A DNA stretch of 64,000 nt, from NCBI GenBank assembly GCA_034336665.1, contig JAPFBE010000002.1, positions 76,573,405 through 76,637,404 of the forward strand. Direction: 5' to 3'. The notes under the pieces are model-generated. The model saw only the letters and a list, made by a program, of their open reading frames with translations, made no database searches and had not been told where the DNA came from. The translations under genes and the position numbers were made by a program. The stretch is from Luscinia megarhynchos (Eukaryota > Chordata > Aves > Passeriformes > Turdidae). This document shows, one piece after another, positions 24,836 to 39,900 of this stretch. How positions within the stretch are numbered: position 1 is the first letter of the stretch; each line of letters opens with the position of its first letter.

Positions 24836-27800
24836 GGAAAAAGAAAACATAAGAGGCTCCAAACTGAATTTTGATTAAAGGATTATGCCAAAACACATAA
24901 TACCATATCACTAACAGAGCTACACTAAAAAAAATTAGATTAACTGCAAAATCAGATAAAAAATTACTTCACTGGCCCATACTGCTGTGCCTGATTTGGA
25001 TAGCATTCAAAAATCATGTTTTGTAAATGACTGAATAATATGAAAAACTTTTTGTCCATACAGAACTATATTTTAATCAATCTTTTAGAAAACCAGAGGC
25101 CTCACAAAAATCAACGGATATTAAAGAAAACATGTGAATTGAACACTTTAAAGAACTGGTAGTTCTGTGTGTTCATAGGTACACCTCATCTGGCTTCATC
25201 TTACTCAGATTTTCTGAGCCCATGTAACTGGTACCACCAGGCTGCTGTTTACCTCCCTTATTTTAGACAAATTCCTTGTGTTGGGCTGAGCTGCCTTTGA
25301 GACTCAAACAGGGAACCTGACAAACCAGTTCAGAGTAATTTACACCCATGTTTGAAGTGGAGTGAATAAATTGAGATTAACTGTATCTAAAGGCTGTAAA
25401 TGCAGTACAGCTGGGGGGGTTTGTCAGTGATGTCTAGGGGAACTTGACCATCTCAGTGTGGTATCACCAAAACAGGGAACTTGTGGGAAAGGAGACTGGT
25501 CTAAATTTGAGAATAATTTTTAATTATGAAGCAAAATTTCTGTAGTTCTCAAAGTGACAACTGTAGCCAGGAATGATTTTTAGCTTTTAGACTGTATCTG
25601 GCAAGATCTTTGCACAGATCTCAGCTAATTATGTAGTGAATGTTTAAAGGCATTTTCTAATTTCATAATGGACCCACCACAAGAGGATTTTTTCTATGAA
25701 AAGTGCTGAATATAGAGTTCGTGCCACTTTTCCAGAGACATGAGTGTAGAAAAGTCTATAGGTGTCACGAAGCATCTCAGCTTTATCCAAAGTAATAACT
25801 AGACAAATTTATCTGCACTAAGATTTTTTTCCAAAGTGCTAATAAATTTTGGGGAACCATGGAACAGCAAAAAGAGTTCTCTTAGTCCTAAAAGGCCTTT
25901 CTGTGAAACAGCCTGCATCAAGTGAAGGAATGAGAAAAGAGATGGGACAGCTACTTGGCTATGTCTCTACTTTTCTTTTCTAGATCTTGCTTCTCTCAGA
26001 AAGCGGCATTATATTTGTACACAATGGAAAAAACAGTCTTTATTTACATTGCTGCCACATCAGATTGATGGCGATCTACTTGCCCCTTTCCATGTCACTG
26101 GACACAGGTATGCCTCAGCCTTGTGCTGCCAATGCCATTCTTTTCAGAGCTTGTGCTCTCCTGGTGATCTTTATGAACCATCCACCCTGCTGTCTAAGAT
26201 GTTCCCTCAAACAGGCCCACAGGGAGCCCGTGCTGATTTGGAAACCTGGAAGTTTCTGTAAAAGAGCTCTATACTTTAATTACATCCATTTTAATTAAAT
26301 CAATTTGATTCAGTTCCTGAGCCAAGTCCTCATTTTCTCACACAATAAGGGGTGGAGAAAATTTTCAGAATGGAAGTCATGAACCTCTCCCTTCCACTGT
26401 CAGGGTCTGAGAGATGCCCAGAAGCCTCTCTGACTCACTCTACTGTTATAAATCATGGGCTGTCATGGCATTTTCAGATGCCTGCTGTCAAGAACTGTAT
26501 CCTGCCTGCAAGCCAGGAGAATAATTCAGGAAATGAATGCTGCATTTGTGGAGAGTAGAAAATGTTGTAGAGTCAAGATTTTAATTTCCAGCAAATCTTT
26601 AACACTCGAACACCAGGAACTAGCACTATCATCCAAACTATTCACACATATTTTCTCACAGTTCCACCAAAAATATTCTGGTTCCTCTTTCCAGTGCTGA
26701 ACCCATGGCAGAGTACATGCCATCCCCTTTGACAGCTTTTGGGAGCCAAAGTCACTTGCTTCACATTGAGGTGGCCATTATAAGAATATACTTTAAATTA
26801 ATGAATGCCATGAGAGTTGGGATCTTCCTTCAGAGAAACATTACAATAATGACACTGGATGCACCTGAACTTATAAAATACATAGCATAGGCATAGGCAG
26901 AAAAGAAGATTTTCTTGAGTAGACCTTCAGTTAGTCAGTGGACTATCTCCCAAATGACATATTTAGGACTCAGGCAATCCAGAATGCAGAATATGTACTA
27001 GTTTTTCTTTCTTACCTGATAGAAATGCATATCAGAGCACAAAAATATAATTTCAGTTCCCCAATTTGCCTAATGTAGTCACTTGGAAATGGTTTTATTC
27101 ATCTGTAATCTTTGTAGAGGATGTTATGAAGTACAATTTGAAACAATCTAGAATTTATAGCTGTATCAAAATTAAATTTTTTGCTGATTATGGAGCAGCA
27201 GATTTTAAACTCAGAGACATTTCATAAATTCCTTACAAAGGTGCACAGGATCTGATCCAAGCAAAGTCCTCCTGCAACTTCCTAAGCAAAGTCTAAGGAA
27301 AGGAAGACATAAGATTATATATTCCATATATTTCCATATGTTTTCCCATGACAAGCACTCTGCTGCACATTTAATCTCAGAAACAAGACAATGCAATATT
27401 AACTTTCTGTTCTCATAAGAATTAGGAAAAAATGTCCCTTGACTCACAAATTCTATGCAGTGGTCTTCCTTGTCTGGAGCTTGCCAAAAGTGACACTATC
27501 ACATTTATTGATGTTACTGGGAATTTTGAACTTAACATCACTGTTATCTATCTCATGTCTAGGGTCAGATTAATTCCATGACCTAAGCCAGGTCACAAAG
27601 TCTAAGAGCCTTTTAAGCCAAACATATTCAAATGTGTTTGTACCCTTAGCATACATAGTTGTAAAATCTAGTGTTTGTGTGGAGAGATGGCTCATCATAC
27701 ACCTATAGGGCTAACATGTAGGTTCAAATTTTGCATTCAATCTTAAGAAGCTTTCTGTGGAACTATTATCATTGTAGATGTTATTAACATCAGTAGGGGA

Positions 27801-27850
27801 TCCTTACAGCTCAGCTGGGGCTCAATTTGCTGCTTCTGACAGAGCAGACA
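24836..27850. other. Non-coding stretch, no gene seen
   Basis: AT-rich sequence with a slightly GC-richer patch at about 26090-26250. Frames there (plus 25987-26298, 103 codons, and 26049-26261 in another frame) overlap each other and show no domain. I see no mobile element. Confidence 0.6.
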
Positions 27851-27852
27851 CC

Positions 27853-27917
27853 ACATCTATCTATATATCTATATATCCATATCTATATATCTATGTATCT
27901 ATATATCTATATATCTC
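27853..27917. repeat. (ATATCT)n-type AT-rich microsatellite
   Basis: An imperfect array of ATCTAT/ATATCT units spans 65 bases, with interruptions such as ATATCCAT and ATGTATCT. Interruptions suggest an older, partly stabilised array. The repetitive Tyr/Ile/Ser translation of the frame at 27778-28050 comes from this array and is not a gene. Confidence 0.9.
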
Positions 27918-30900
27918 AATTATAGTCAATGTTTTTGGGAACTACATTGATGCTTCTGAGCAGGTTTTTGCTTTATTTTGCTTCGCTTCATATCTTTACC
28001 CCCTGCTGCATCCTGTAGTTTGCTTTTCTATACTTTTTTCTTCCTTTTAGTTTAATTAAGTGAATTGAAGTGAACAGACAAATTCACTTGTGAATTGCCA
28101 TTTATTATACCAAGCTCTCCACATCCATGGAAATTGCTTTTTGCATCTTTAATTTGCAGGCAGTATGTAATAGGAGTTTAAGCAGGGTCTGTCCCACAGG
28201 ATTATTAGACAGATGAAAAATGAGGTGCAATAATGGAGGAATAAATAGAACAACAACACAGTGAAAGAACAGCGAGTGAGAGCAGATTATTTGGGAATAC
28301 TTACATGCCTTGTGGCAAGGGACACTATTCTGATCCTTTCTGAGTTGACAGAAGTGCTGGTAGGAAAAAAAGGTGCTTGTTTACATTTGGCACTTGAAAT
28401 TTCAGTACACTGGGAAAATGTCTAAGATAAGTAAAAGTAGCCAAACATGTCCAAGAAGTGATTAGTTGCTTTGATGGGTTTCTTTTTTCAACTGTCAGCA
28501 TAGTGCTATCAAAATCCAAACCAATCTTTTATTATCAAATAGGGATATCTTGCTTGATAATGCATTTTCAATTGATAATACATTATGAATTAATATATGC
28601 CTTATCAAGAATGAACATCCCTGAATATTTTAAGATCATTGCAATGGTGGACAAAGAAAATTATTTTAGTCTTCCATATATGGATCTGAAAATGCAAAAG
28701 ATGAAATTATACAATCTTGTTATTAGTGTACAAAAATTCTTAGTAAGACAGTGGTTAAAGAAAATAAGATGGAGGCCTGGTCAACTGACAAAGGGTCAAC
28801 AAAGCTGTATAGTTGTGGTGATGAGGAAGATCTGGAACAATATCTGCATAAACAGACAATCCAGTAAGATGGAATGCTAAAAAATCAGGAGTTTTGTGTG
28901 GGTCTGTCCTTAGGAATAGAGAGCACCAGTCTGGGAGCTTGCACAGTCCTCTGTCTGCTGCTGAGGTGCAGCATTCACAGGCAGTGGCTTGGATGTCTTA
29001 GAATGTCCAGTGAGTAATGACAGAGACTTGAGAGTCTCCAAATCATGTGACTGGCATGAAAATAAAGGGACTACATTCATCCAATGAGTATTTATTAGCC
29101 CCAGACAGCTCCTGTCTCATAAACTGGTTAGGAAAGATAAACTGGAAAAAAGACCTGATAAACCAAAATTAACTGGTCTCATACACACCTCAATTACACT
29201 CCTGAATTTAACTAAAGTCAGGAATTTGTCTTGAAGAACTTAACCACTAGATCTGAAAAGTTCAGAAGTCTGAAAGAGAAGAACAGAAGATAGTAAGTGA
29301 TGACTTTTGGTAAAATGTAAATACATTTGAATTGGAATAGCAGAGGCTCTTTGAAGAAAAACTAGGGGGGAAAAAAAGGAAGGTGAGAAGCTGGTAAAAA
29401 CAACTTGTGAATTAGATAATCTTCAGCATAGTACATAAATGATGGCCTTAAGAGTATCAACAATTTGAGTTCACATTGTACTTTTACAAACTGCAACATC
29501 TCAAGTTGATCTATACAACAGCTTGAATTGCTGTGATGAGGAGTTCATTTTGATTTGGGACTTAATTACAGCATTTACACATTTACATTAACTGATATTC
29601 AATGACAAAAGCAAAATAAAGATCATTGGAAGAAAAGCTATAAGGTAAGAGTTGTTTTTTAATAACCTTTTATTTGTTTAAAATAGAAGCCATCTTAAAG
29701 AATTTATTTTGAAATAAAATATATATTTGATAGAAAAGTAGCAAAAATTTACTGTCCACGTTATTACTACAATTGATAGATTCAAGAAAATATGCTAGGT
29801 TGGGAGGCGAAACAATAATTTTGGTCTTAGAAAGTACTCTGAGAAACAATCAATAGGTTGTGGACATGAACATCAATTAATCATCTTAACTTGTGATTGA
29901 AGTGTCCTTCCACATGAAACCACATTTCAACTCAAATGGCTTGAAATCAGATTGCTCGTTCTTCAGCAGAAAGCGAATAATTTTGGAAAAATAAAGCTTG
30001 CAAAAACTTGAAAGTCAAAAATGTATTTTCATGACTGACACAGCAAAAGCTTTATTTAGTTTCTGTTGTGTGACCCGCCCTGCTCCTGCAGACAACAATA
30101 TAATAATATTGTGGAAGAGCCAACAAGAATTAAAAACCATCTAGAGTCTTATAATTTTGATGCCATTTACTGGTATTTCAGTAAGCTCTTAAAAGGCTTT
30201 GTGAACCTATTTACTGATGGCTGAAGTCTGTCTCTGAGACCATTATTGTCCTTTCAAAATGTTATCCTGGTTTCAAGAACCACTGAAAAGCCTAGGCAAT
30301 CTTGTTTTTTCACTTGAATCTTTTAACATTGTCTTCACACTCTCAGCTATGACAACTTTGAGCTGTTACCTTCTTTAAAATAAGAAATCTTAATCATATT
30401 CCTCAGAATTCCTACTGACAATCTCTTCCTCACATTTATCCACGCTTACTATTTCAGTCAGTTCTGCATCTGCTTGGTTTCTAAGGCAATATGCAGTACA
30501 TCCATCCATTCATTAAGTCTCACAAATCATATCACTGTTTAGAAACTGATGCTATCAATGCAGAGGTCCTATTGTGAGATATTTATTTCTTCAAAGGCTG
30601 ATTATGATAATTTTTATTAAATAGATTTCCTAAAGCTGTCTGGATGAATCCTGTATGATTCCATTCTTCCTGTCCGTAAAGCAACAACACCTTTCTAGGG
30701 ATTTCTTGTTAATGAAGAGAATGCTCTGGTCGTATGTGAACACTTGAAAACCATACTATCTTTCCAAGGTTTCCACACTTGTTTCAATCTTTCACTGTGT
30801 TCCAGCTCCTGGTCTGGCTCCCTGTCCCTGGATCTCATCTCTGCCTTACAGCACTACACTCCTTCATTTCACTCAAGCACAGGAGATGCTTTCTGCTAAA

Positions 30901-33900
30901 TCACCAGGTTCATAACACCACTCGACATTTCAACCCTCAAGTCTCTTCTGAATATATCAGCCTTGATGCTGATACTGTTCAGGTCTAGCAAATGCTGGTG
31001 GGAGACTGCAGAGCTAGTCTGAAATGTGACCTGATACCTTTTACTAAGTGTATATTAGAAAGGAGTCGGGCCCAACAGAAGCAATTTTATTTCTTTTTTT
31101 GCAAAAAAAGCTGCATTGAAGTTATTTTATGGAGGTGTTGAGACATCTGCCTTCAAGGCAATGGGAAGATACAGTTGGAAATGGCAACTCTCTTGTTTGC
31201 TGATAATCACTCATAGCAAACTCTTTTTCCTGGAAACTCTTCAAAACAGTGCTCTAAGGAAATCTTCCTGGTTGTCCCTGTTGCCGGGTGTGGTCTGTAA
31301 GAGACTTCCACCTCTGCAGGTCTCGTGTATTTTTCTTGGCTGTCACCATGCGTGAAAGTGTCAGCAGATTTTTTTTTCTTTTAAAGATGCCAAATAGGAC
31401 ATTAAGCTGGTGTGGAAAGCAGTTCTGTGTTACTCTGTCCTTCTGTGTATCTCTATCCTTGTAGAAAACCATACCAAGTGTTCCAGCTTTTGTCTGTGGA
31501 AATGGCTTCAAACTACTTTCCTATGAGCCTACTGTTGGTGTTTGTGTCAGAATTACTGCTTTGCATTTTTAGGGTTTTTTTACAACAAATAGCTGTATTT
31601 CTGTGACACTCTGAGTTGGCTTCATAAATCACAAATTCTGGGTGGACACTTCTTAGCATCCAGAAGCAGGAACACCAGGTCTTGCCATGAAGTCACTAAT
31701 GTTAAAATGAACTTGCAAAGAGGGGTACACACAAAGAGGTGCCATGTTTGGATAGGCAGATGTGTAGGTTTGCTCTCTTATTTGTGCATGGTGTTGCAGT
31801 CCACTTCTTGTATGCTTGTCACCCTTCTCTCAGTGTCTAGACTGGTCTAAGAGTAGAAACATTTCATTCTTCTTTAATATGTAAATCATATTGTGTTTAC
31901 TTGGGCATTTTCTAACACTGCTTAATTTCTGCTTTAGATCAACTGAGAGTAGTATTTACTAGATTAATTTCTGAATTATAGATGTAACCAATGTAATATC
32001 CATATAATTGTCCCAGAAATTAATTTGGCATATTATATTTAAATATTTATGCTAACATAGCCTCCATTCCCCCTCATTTAAATATTTCCTTCTCTTGCTT
32101 AGATATACAAGATCTGAGGCTGAAAACAATCTGATTGTCACTGTGCTGGAGTACACTATCAATAACACTTAGACCCCCACAGAGAGGAAATCAGCCAGGG
32201 TAGGGGGCTCTTTTTCCAAATTAGATTTCTTGGAATAGAGAAAAAGGAAAAATCCATTATTTCAAACATCTGTTTGCACTAGAAAGCCTCCACCAAAATC
32301 ACAGGATGTGTCATAATTAAATGGCTTGGAAATAATTTCTTGAGAGCAGAAATTTTATGTTTAGTCATGCACAGCAGAACAGTAGGTTTTCCCCTCAAAA
32401 AGTTTCCTTGCCATATATATTATATACTCCCAAGAAAAAAGGATCTGCTATGAATCCAAAACAGAATTAAAACTTTTAAAGTATACAAAGATTTAATTTA
32501 TAAAGATGGAGGCAACCAATCTTTAAATTACCAGGAACCCCTGAGGGTTCTTTGTCTCTATATTAATGTTTCAGTCACTCATCAACAAAATGCTTGCTGG
32601 TCACTTGAGTAATGGAACCAAGAGGAGTTAGAGTGGCAGAGTTTGCCACTGCTCAGATGCTCCTGAACATGGGTTTCCTCTACATGAAGAGCAAGACCAT
32701 GATTTTCCTTATGTATCCTCATTCAACCCTGCCAGAGGTGGCTGCAGAGAAAATAGATCAAAAACCATTCCTGATATGACTTCAGATTCAGGGATGTGAG
32801 TCAAGAGCCAGACATACATGTTTTGCAGGCAAGGCATGAGAACCTGAATGTCTGACACTTATGTAAGTGATGGTCTCATAGTCATAATCCAATAGCACAT
32901 CCTCAAGGTAAAATCTTGCATTTCTGTGAATCCCTATGAAAAGCAATATTTCTTTGAAAGATTTACACCTATAACCAGAGGTGAAGGAATCAGGATGAGC
33001 TAGGTGAAGTGCCATTTCAAACAATAACTTCTTGGAGTTGCAGACTGCAGTGTTTATGGATGGAGATTAACTATGTATCTGGGCAGAACGACCCTCAGTC
33101 TATTTAAAAGGAGAAACAACCCTTTAATGAGTAAGTGGGAATATATCATAACTGTGCAACAACATACTTAGACTAAGCATTGAAATTTCCCTCTGTTCCA
33201 AGGAGATATTAATCACCACAGGAAAAAGGAATCTATTTGTCTGTCATCCTTAGAGAAAAGTGCTAAAATGTATTAAAGTTCAATAAACAGCTTCAGATGA
33301 CATCAACACTGTTCAGCTGAAAACCTTCAGATCTTTCACTCCTCTGTAAAAATACATCAGTTTTTAAAATATACATACTAAAAGAAATGCAGGGACAGGA
33401 TGGTTGTGAATATAGAAAACTATTTGTACACAATCAAGTTAGGTAATGGTGCAAAAAATTGCTCTATAAATCAATCAGTCCTCTATACTTGTTTCATTAA
33501 GGGATAATATAACTCTGATATCATTTCACTAAAGTTGGCTAAGCTCCTCATATTTGATTTCCATCCAATTTTTTTAGCAGAACTCAGCATTTTAGAAACA
33601 AAGGAAAGAAAAGAATCCAGTGCAGATGTACATTTTCCTGATGTTTAATGCAGACCAGCAAGGTTGCAGCACATTAGTCATCATGGCAAACAGCCGATAT
33701 GGAATATTAACTGAACTTTGAAGAAAAGCTGTATTTATTATAAATGCCTATACTAGTGTTCATAGAACATTTTAATATTCTATAGTGGGTTTGAGAGTTA
33801 TCATTAAGTGAGGCCTTTACAGCAAAACCTCTCCCTACAGGCAGATTTTGCAGCCCTAACTGATGGTAATGTGTAGCCATACAATCAGACCTTAAGTCAA

Positions 33901-36900
33901 TCTTTGCCTCGTATTGCCATCTTAATTTGTACAATTTTATTCTGAAGTGCTTTGCACAGAATGAGAAAAACAGCCATTGATATTTCCTGGAAGCACTTCA
34001 TTCCTGATTCACCTCCTGCACATTCCCCACTTGATCCTGTTAACACCCCTCAGCTCTCAGGAAAGGTGCTAAGCTCCCTCTGTTACCGTTTAGCTCAATG
34101 GGGTGACAGGAGATTTTGACCAGAGGTGTGATCATGTCACGTGCAAGATCACTTAGTTTTTGAGTGATATTATATCATGTGTCTCCTTAAAATCAGCTTT
34201 GTATCAGGTTTGAAGGGGTCCATATAACATTTCATGCATTAAATCATTAGTCATCTGACATACCAGAAATAAACATGCCCTCAAAAATATCAGCTTCTTT
34301 AAAGATGTAAAATGAAATTCATCAGATTTACTACCTTGGGGGTTCTATTCTAAAGAGTAAGCCATGATATCTCTTCTTGACTGTTCAGAAATCATACTCA
34401 TACATAATGGATAATGTCCATTTCAATTCTTGGACACATGAAAAGTCATTAAAATAAGAAATTTTCATGATTTTTCTTTTAGTGATGAACAAGTTAACAT
34501 TTTTAAAATAATTTTTGGCACTGATGTAATGTTATTTTTTAAGCTGAAGTAATAAGAGAGGTAAATGCTTGTTTTTAAACATTTTTCTTGGTGTAATCAT
34601 ATTTTCACTCTATTACTAGTCTTTTATGTCTCTATCTTTCATCCATTTCAACAACACAGTTTTATATATTTTCATTTTTTTCAATCTTATACATTTATAC
34701 ATTCACATTTTTACTTACCTTTTTTCTCATGTGATACATTTCTGCCTCTCTCTACATCATAATAAACTTTTTCTTCATTGGTCTCCTGATCTGAGAACAG
34801 GACCTTCTTTATCTTGGCTTGTCCTTATTTTAGCCCAGAAATAATTAGGTTCCGCCTAGTTCTGAGGAAGGTATACCTTGCCTCAGAAGAAAGTTCTCCA
34901 AGTGGCAAATAGATTATACAAGAGTTAGCAAGGTACACCCTGTGTAGCAGAGACTTCTGAACCCTCCCATGCTCCACCACATGAGACAGAAAAACTGGTT
35001 ATCTTCCCTCACCAGTCCCATCTCCTACAGCCAAAGACCAATGTTAGTTGTGTTTCATGTCTTCATCCATGTGCCAAACACTCATATCCAGATTCCTGGG
35101 TCTGTGTCCACACTGCCTGGTTCACATGGCACTCTCAGACTTACTATCTAGCCTATAAATCCTTTAGGTCTTTGAAGTCTATGGCCCTGATCCTCAGACT
35201 TCAAAGCATATTTCAATCTGAATAAATACATACTGCCTAAATCAATCTCTCTGTCTCACTGCACTCTGCTGTTTTACTGTAATGATTTGGTTTGATTTTT
35301 TTCCCCTTTTCCCCCTTCTCCTAGTGGAAGGCTTAGAAGCAGGTGTTTTACTGATGAGAAAAGACATTCCAATTTTTCACCCTCTCTACACTAGGCCAAC
35401 CATTATCAGAGTTTAACTAGCAAAATCATAACTGCTAATGCATCTACAGAACTGCAATGAAATGCATCTTTGGTTAGCAAGACAGGAGAAGGCTGGTGTG
35501 CAGATGGTGTAGACATGGCTTATAGGTAAATATGACAAAAGAACTGTGAAGCAGTAGTTGCAAAATAAGGCAACAGAAGTGGAACAGATGAGAACAGAAC
35601 ACACAACCTGAAAGTGAAAAAGCAGAGGAAGACTGACTCTATAAATCTGTCGAGTAAGAGCAGAATCACGTTTTTCTTCATGCCTTAATCAAGTATATTT
35701 TTGAATAGGGGTTGCAACGTGTCTTTCTCATACTAGGAAAAGTGGTAAAACTGTAATCTAATCAACTATTTGGATAGTTAAGGTGCTACCTTGTGTTTAG
35801 GCAGAAGCAGCTGGAGTGGAGATTAGATTGGTTCAGACCAGAACAGGGACAGCCTGTAATTATTCCAGTCCTCTGAACCCAGAATTTTACTTTGCAAGGG
35901 CAGCTGCAGGATAGCTGGACAGCTGCTCTCTGCCATTAACAGAGAGGTAAGCGATTTTTTTAATTCATTTCCAAAATCAGATTGATCTTAGACTGACAAA
36001 CATCCAAAACTTTCTGCATGGTCCTAGCTGTGTCAAAAATGGAGAGCAATAAAGTTGATTCATAAAAAAAATATATATATCTGTGATATATGCAACTCAG
36101 ACAAATATTATATATTTTGATTTTCAGACAGGTAATTTTATTTCAGACTGAAGACATTAACTCACAGAGAGGACTGACAACATGGGTTACTGCTTGAAAA
36201 GGAAAGAAAAAAATCCTGTGGGTTAGTCATTTAAATATTTTTTCTGGGCAACTTTTGAATCAAGATGGCAACAGATTGATCTTGTAGACTATCATCCAAT
36301 AATAAGGTTTGAAATATTTCGTGATGAGAAGAAGCAGTTTAAGGCCTTTTAGTTAAAGAGAAGAACTAACAACCTACTGGGATCAAAGGGGATTGACTTT
36401 GCCAAAACAGTTTGGGATGAAAAGAGTAATTGAAAAGTCTTAATTTCTTTTATGGCTCAACAGCCAGAGTTCATACAGGCAAAATAGATAAGAACTTTTA
36501 ATGGTTAGAGAAAAATGGTGCTGAGTTTGTAAATGGAGTCAGTGTGGAAATCATTTCTTCCTATGCATTTTTTAAAAAGTGAACAGACAAAGAACAGGAT
36601 AAATGTGTTTTACAAATGCTAGAAACATATGTAACAAGATTGCTGTATTAGAAACATATGTTGAGGGAAAATTATGATTATATTGGAATGACAAAGAGTT
36701 GCTTAAATCAAGCTATCAACTGGCAGATAAAATTACCAACATATAAAGTTTGCAGATGGGTGAGGTAAAACAAAAGTAATGAGAGAGGGAGAAATTTGCA
36801 CACAGGGAGAATACTGAATAAACAGAAATAAATGACACTAGGATTTTGGCTGACACAATAGGAACTATTTGAAGTTAAGTGAAGAATGAGATATGGAAAA

Positions 36901-39900
36901 AGTTAGTCCTTGGATCTTGCCAGAGAACTTCAGAAGAGAATGAGAAAGCATTATCAGGAAATGTTTTTACAGATGAAGGAAGTCTGTATCAAACTTGGTA
37001 TAATGATTGTGCTAAGAGTTCAATTGACTAGACATTTCCTAGGAAAATATTATTGGGGGGAAAGCAGGAAGGAAATATGATTTTGAAAGTAATACAAGAT
37101 TGCTTCCTGTACAGGAAAAGGGTAATGTGGATGTAGGGACTAGAAATAAAGCAGACACAATGAATATGGACAAAGATGGTGAGAATAATACATTTATTGG
37201 TGTAATACCAAGGCTGAAATAACAGAAAGACTGTAAAAAAAAAGGTAAATAGGAATTGTATTTTACTAAAATCAGACTCTGAATGGCTATAAATAAATTA
37301 AAAGTAGCCTGAAAGCATCCAGCTCTGCCAAAGGAAATTCAGAAACCCGTGTGAGGAATGTTTCAGAAGGATGTATTCAAAATACAAACAATGCATCGGG
37401 AATGAAAACAGAACAAGCACTGAAGTTGTCTCAGGGAAGAATAATGCAGTATCTACTTTCAGTTTAAGAACAAGTATAGAATTATTTGGATGACACTAGT
37501 GAAAGTTTCCAACAGCTCAAGTGACCTATGAGCTTCCCCATCCATGGCATTACCACTGCCAACAGAAAAGCAGGAGAAGGAACTGGAATCAAAGAAAAGA
37601 GATTGGATGTGAATGTCTAAATGTACACTCACATATTTTCCTGCTCCTGGGGGTGACCCTCACAAATGAGTTTGGGTGCCATGCACAGGGCTCAACAATG
37701 ATCCTCCAGTGCACATTACTGATTTCAGATGTGGAGAACCTGACTTGAGACCATAATTTGTCTGTTAGAGGAGGACTCCATTCTTCAAGGAGACTACTTT
37801 TCCATGAACAAGTTTTGGGCAAGTTGCTTTTGTCTTTTCATTCTGGAGATTATATAGTTGTACCACTGATACACATTTGCTGTCTGTTGAGTGTTGTTTG
37901 TTAAAAGGGTGGCAGGTGACTGACTGAGGAGTGTCAGGACAACATTTACAATGCATGGCATAATCTCACCCAGAACTGTCGAGGCATTCCTAAATTTCCT
38001 ATTGTCCTGCAGCTAGTGCCTGTGCTCTTCCCTGGAGACAAGAATACGAGTTCAAGCTGCTGTTCCAAAAAAATGAAGTAATGTGAAGCTGTACCTGCCA
38101 CCCCTTAGTCATGCTCCTCAGCCTTCCACAAAACTTCCTTCTTCACCTTTATCACTGGCTCAAAAGGGCCATTGCTGAACCTCCTTCTTTGTTTACAGCT
38201 CTAATTTTTTTTTCAAATACCACTGAAACTAGGCTTGGTTTTAAATTATCTGTGGTATGTTAATTTAATATGTACAGGAGTTTTTTTGTTCCACTTTATC
38301 CCAGATTATTTCTTTTCATTGTGAATTGCCACAAAATAATAAAATGGACAGGAATTATTTCTACTCTCCTGGCTGTCATCACCTTTATGCAAGGAAACTA
38401 CTTCTTATCCATTTTTGGACAATGTTTGCAGCCAATGCACTCATGCTGATCAGTTCAGCCAAAATCACTTTGCATTCCTGTCTAGACACAGGACTAGATT
38501 CTGTCTGGATTTCTAAAGCCACAAGGAACCCAGAGGAGCTGGATTTACCCAACAGAGAAGTGGACAGATACTCTGTTGATTTCCCCCGTGTAAGGAGTAC
38601 ACTTCTCCCACAAACATGCAAACAGGACTCCTTCAGGTAAAATTCTCCTAAAAATCCGTTCACTTTTTTTTGTGAAATGTAGCATCTTAGTTATCAGGAA
38701 GCTTAGGTACACAAAAATATTCACACTTGCAAAGATTAAAAGTCAGGTTGAACCTTTATTAGGCAGCAGTCTTAGTGTAGGAACCAAGAGCATATATCTC
38801 AAAATTCTTCATGTGTTTGTTCCTATTACCTTTATTCCATGGCTCAGTTCTTATCTGTTCTCCAGTCCTGTACAATTGGCCTCTTGGCAGCTGACCATCT
38901 GCACTATTTGTAAAATTAGCCATTACACAGACTTATAACAAAAACGTGTATGTGACTTGCATTGATCTATTAAGTCAGCTTCCAGTTTCATCCCCACATC
39001 TACTTTGGATCAGTAAATTTTTCATGTCCACTAAAGTCCCATCTCAGCACTCCTCAGTCGAAATGTGTTATAAACATAGTTTTTTATATTTTGTGTGCTC
39101 CTTGACATTTACAGATCAATGTTGAAAGGTTGCCCTCACTGCTGTTTTCCTCTGAGTTTGTGATAATTTCACAGTTTCTCCTTTAATTCATAGCAACTTC
39201 ACACTCACATGCAACAGACTGGTAGTAGCAAGCACAGGTCCCTGCTGTATAACTGTCAAGACAGGAAAGATCTGAGAAACATTTTAAATGGATACAGCTG
39301 AGTTTTGTAGTTACTGTCAGAAAATATGGATAGAAACATTTAAAATTGTACCTGTAAGGGCAAATGATTAGTCCCTGTTTAAGCACCTCTTAGCAGTGTG
39401 CCAAAGCATTAAAAGAGAAAAAACCCTACAACTTCCAGGTATATTTCTGAGGATCTGAATAACTCATTATGTCTACTTACTTTATCACTATAAGGCAGTG
39501 TAATCATCCAGTCACTTGCCTCCAGCAATGAGAAATAAAAATGGTGAAAATGTTGAAAAATAATATTTGTAAAACATTACTTTTGTCAGGAGTAGTTGTC
39601 TGGTCTTGTGCCTGAAAACCATCAAATCTCAAAATGCAGTCTTTTTAAAAGCTTTATTTTTTTCCCTCAAAGAAATACAAAATAGTGACACTGGCACTCC
39701 TCAAGCTCTGAACACAAACACTTTTAAGAGCTTTTGAGTCCCAGCAGCACAGTGCAGTCTGCCTGAGCAGACCTGTTCTCCCACATGGACCCTAGTAACA
39801 CTGACAGGATCCCAAACATCTGCAAGAAAGTACAGCAGAACATCAGAACCTTGATTATTCCAACCACTGCCATATATTTATATTCTGGACTCAAACTGAG

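Noticed and set aside
28458..28880. 140-codon plus frame
   Set aside because: No recognisable domain, and its composition is what AT-rich DNA gives. I looked for reverse transcriptase or integrase motifs and saw none.
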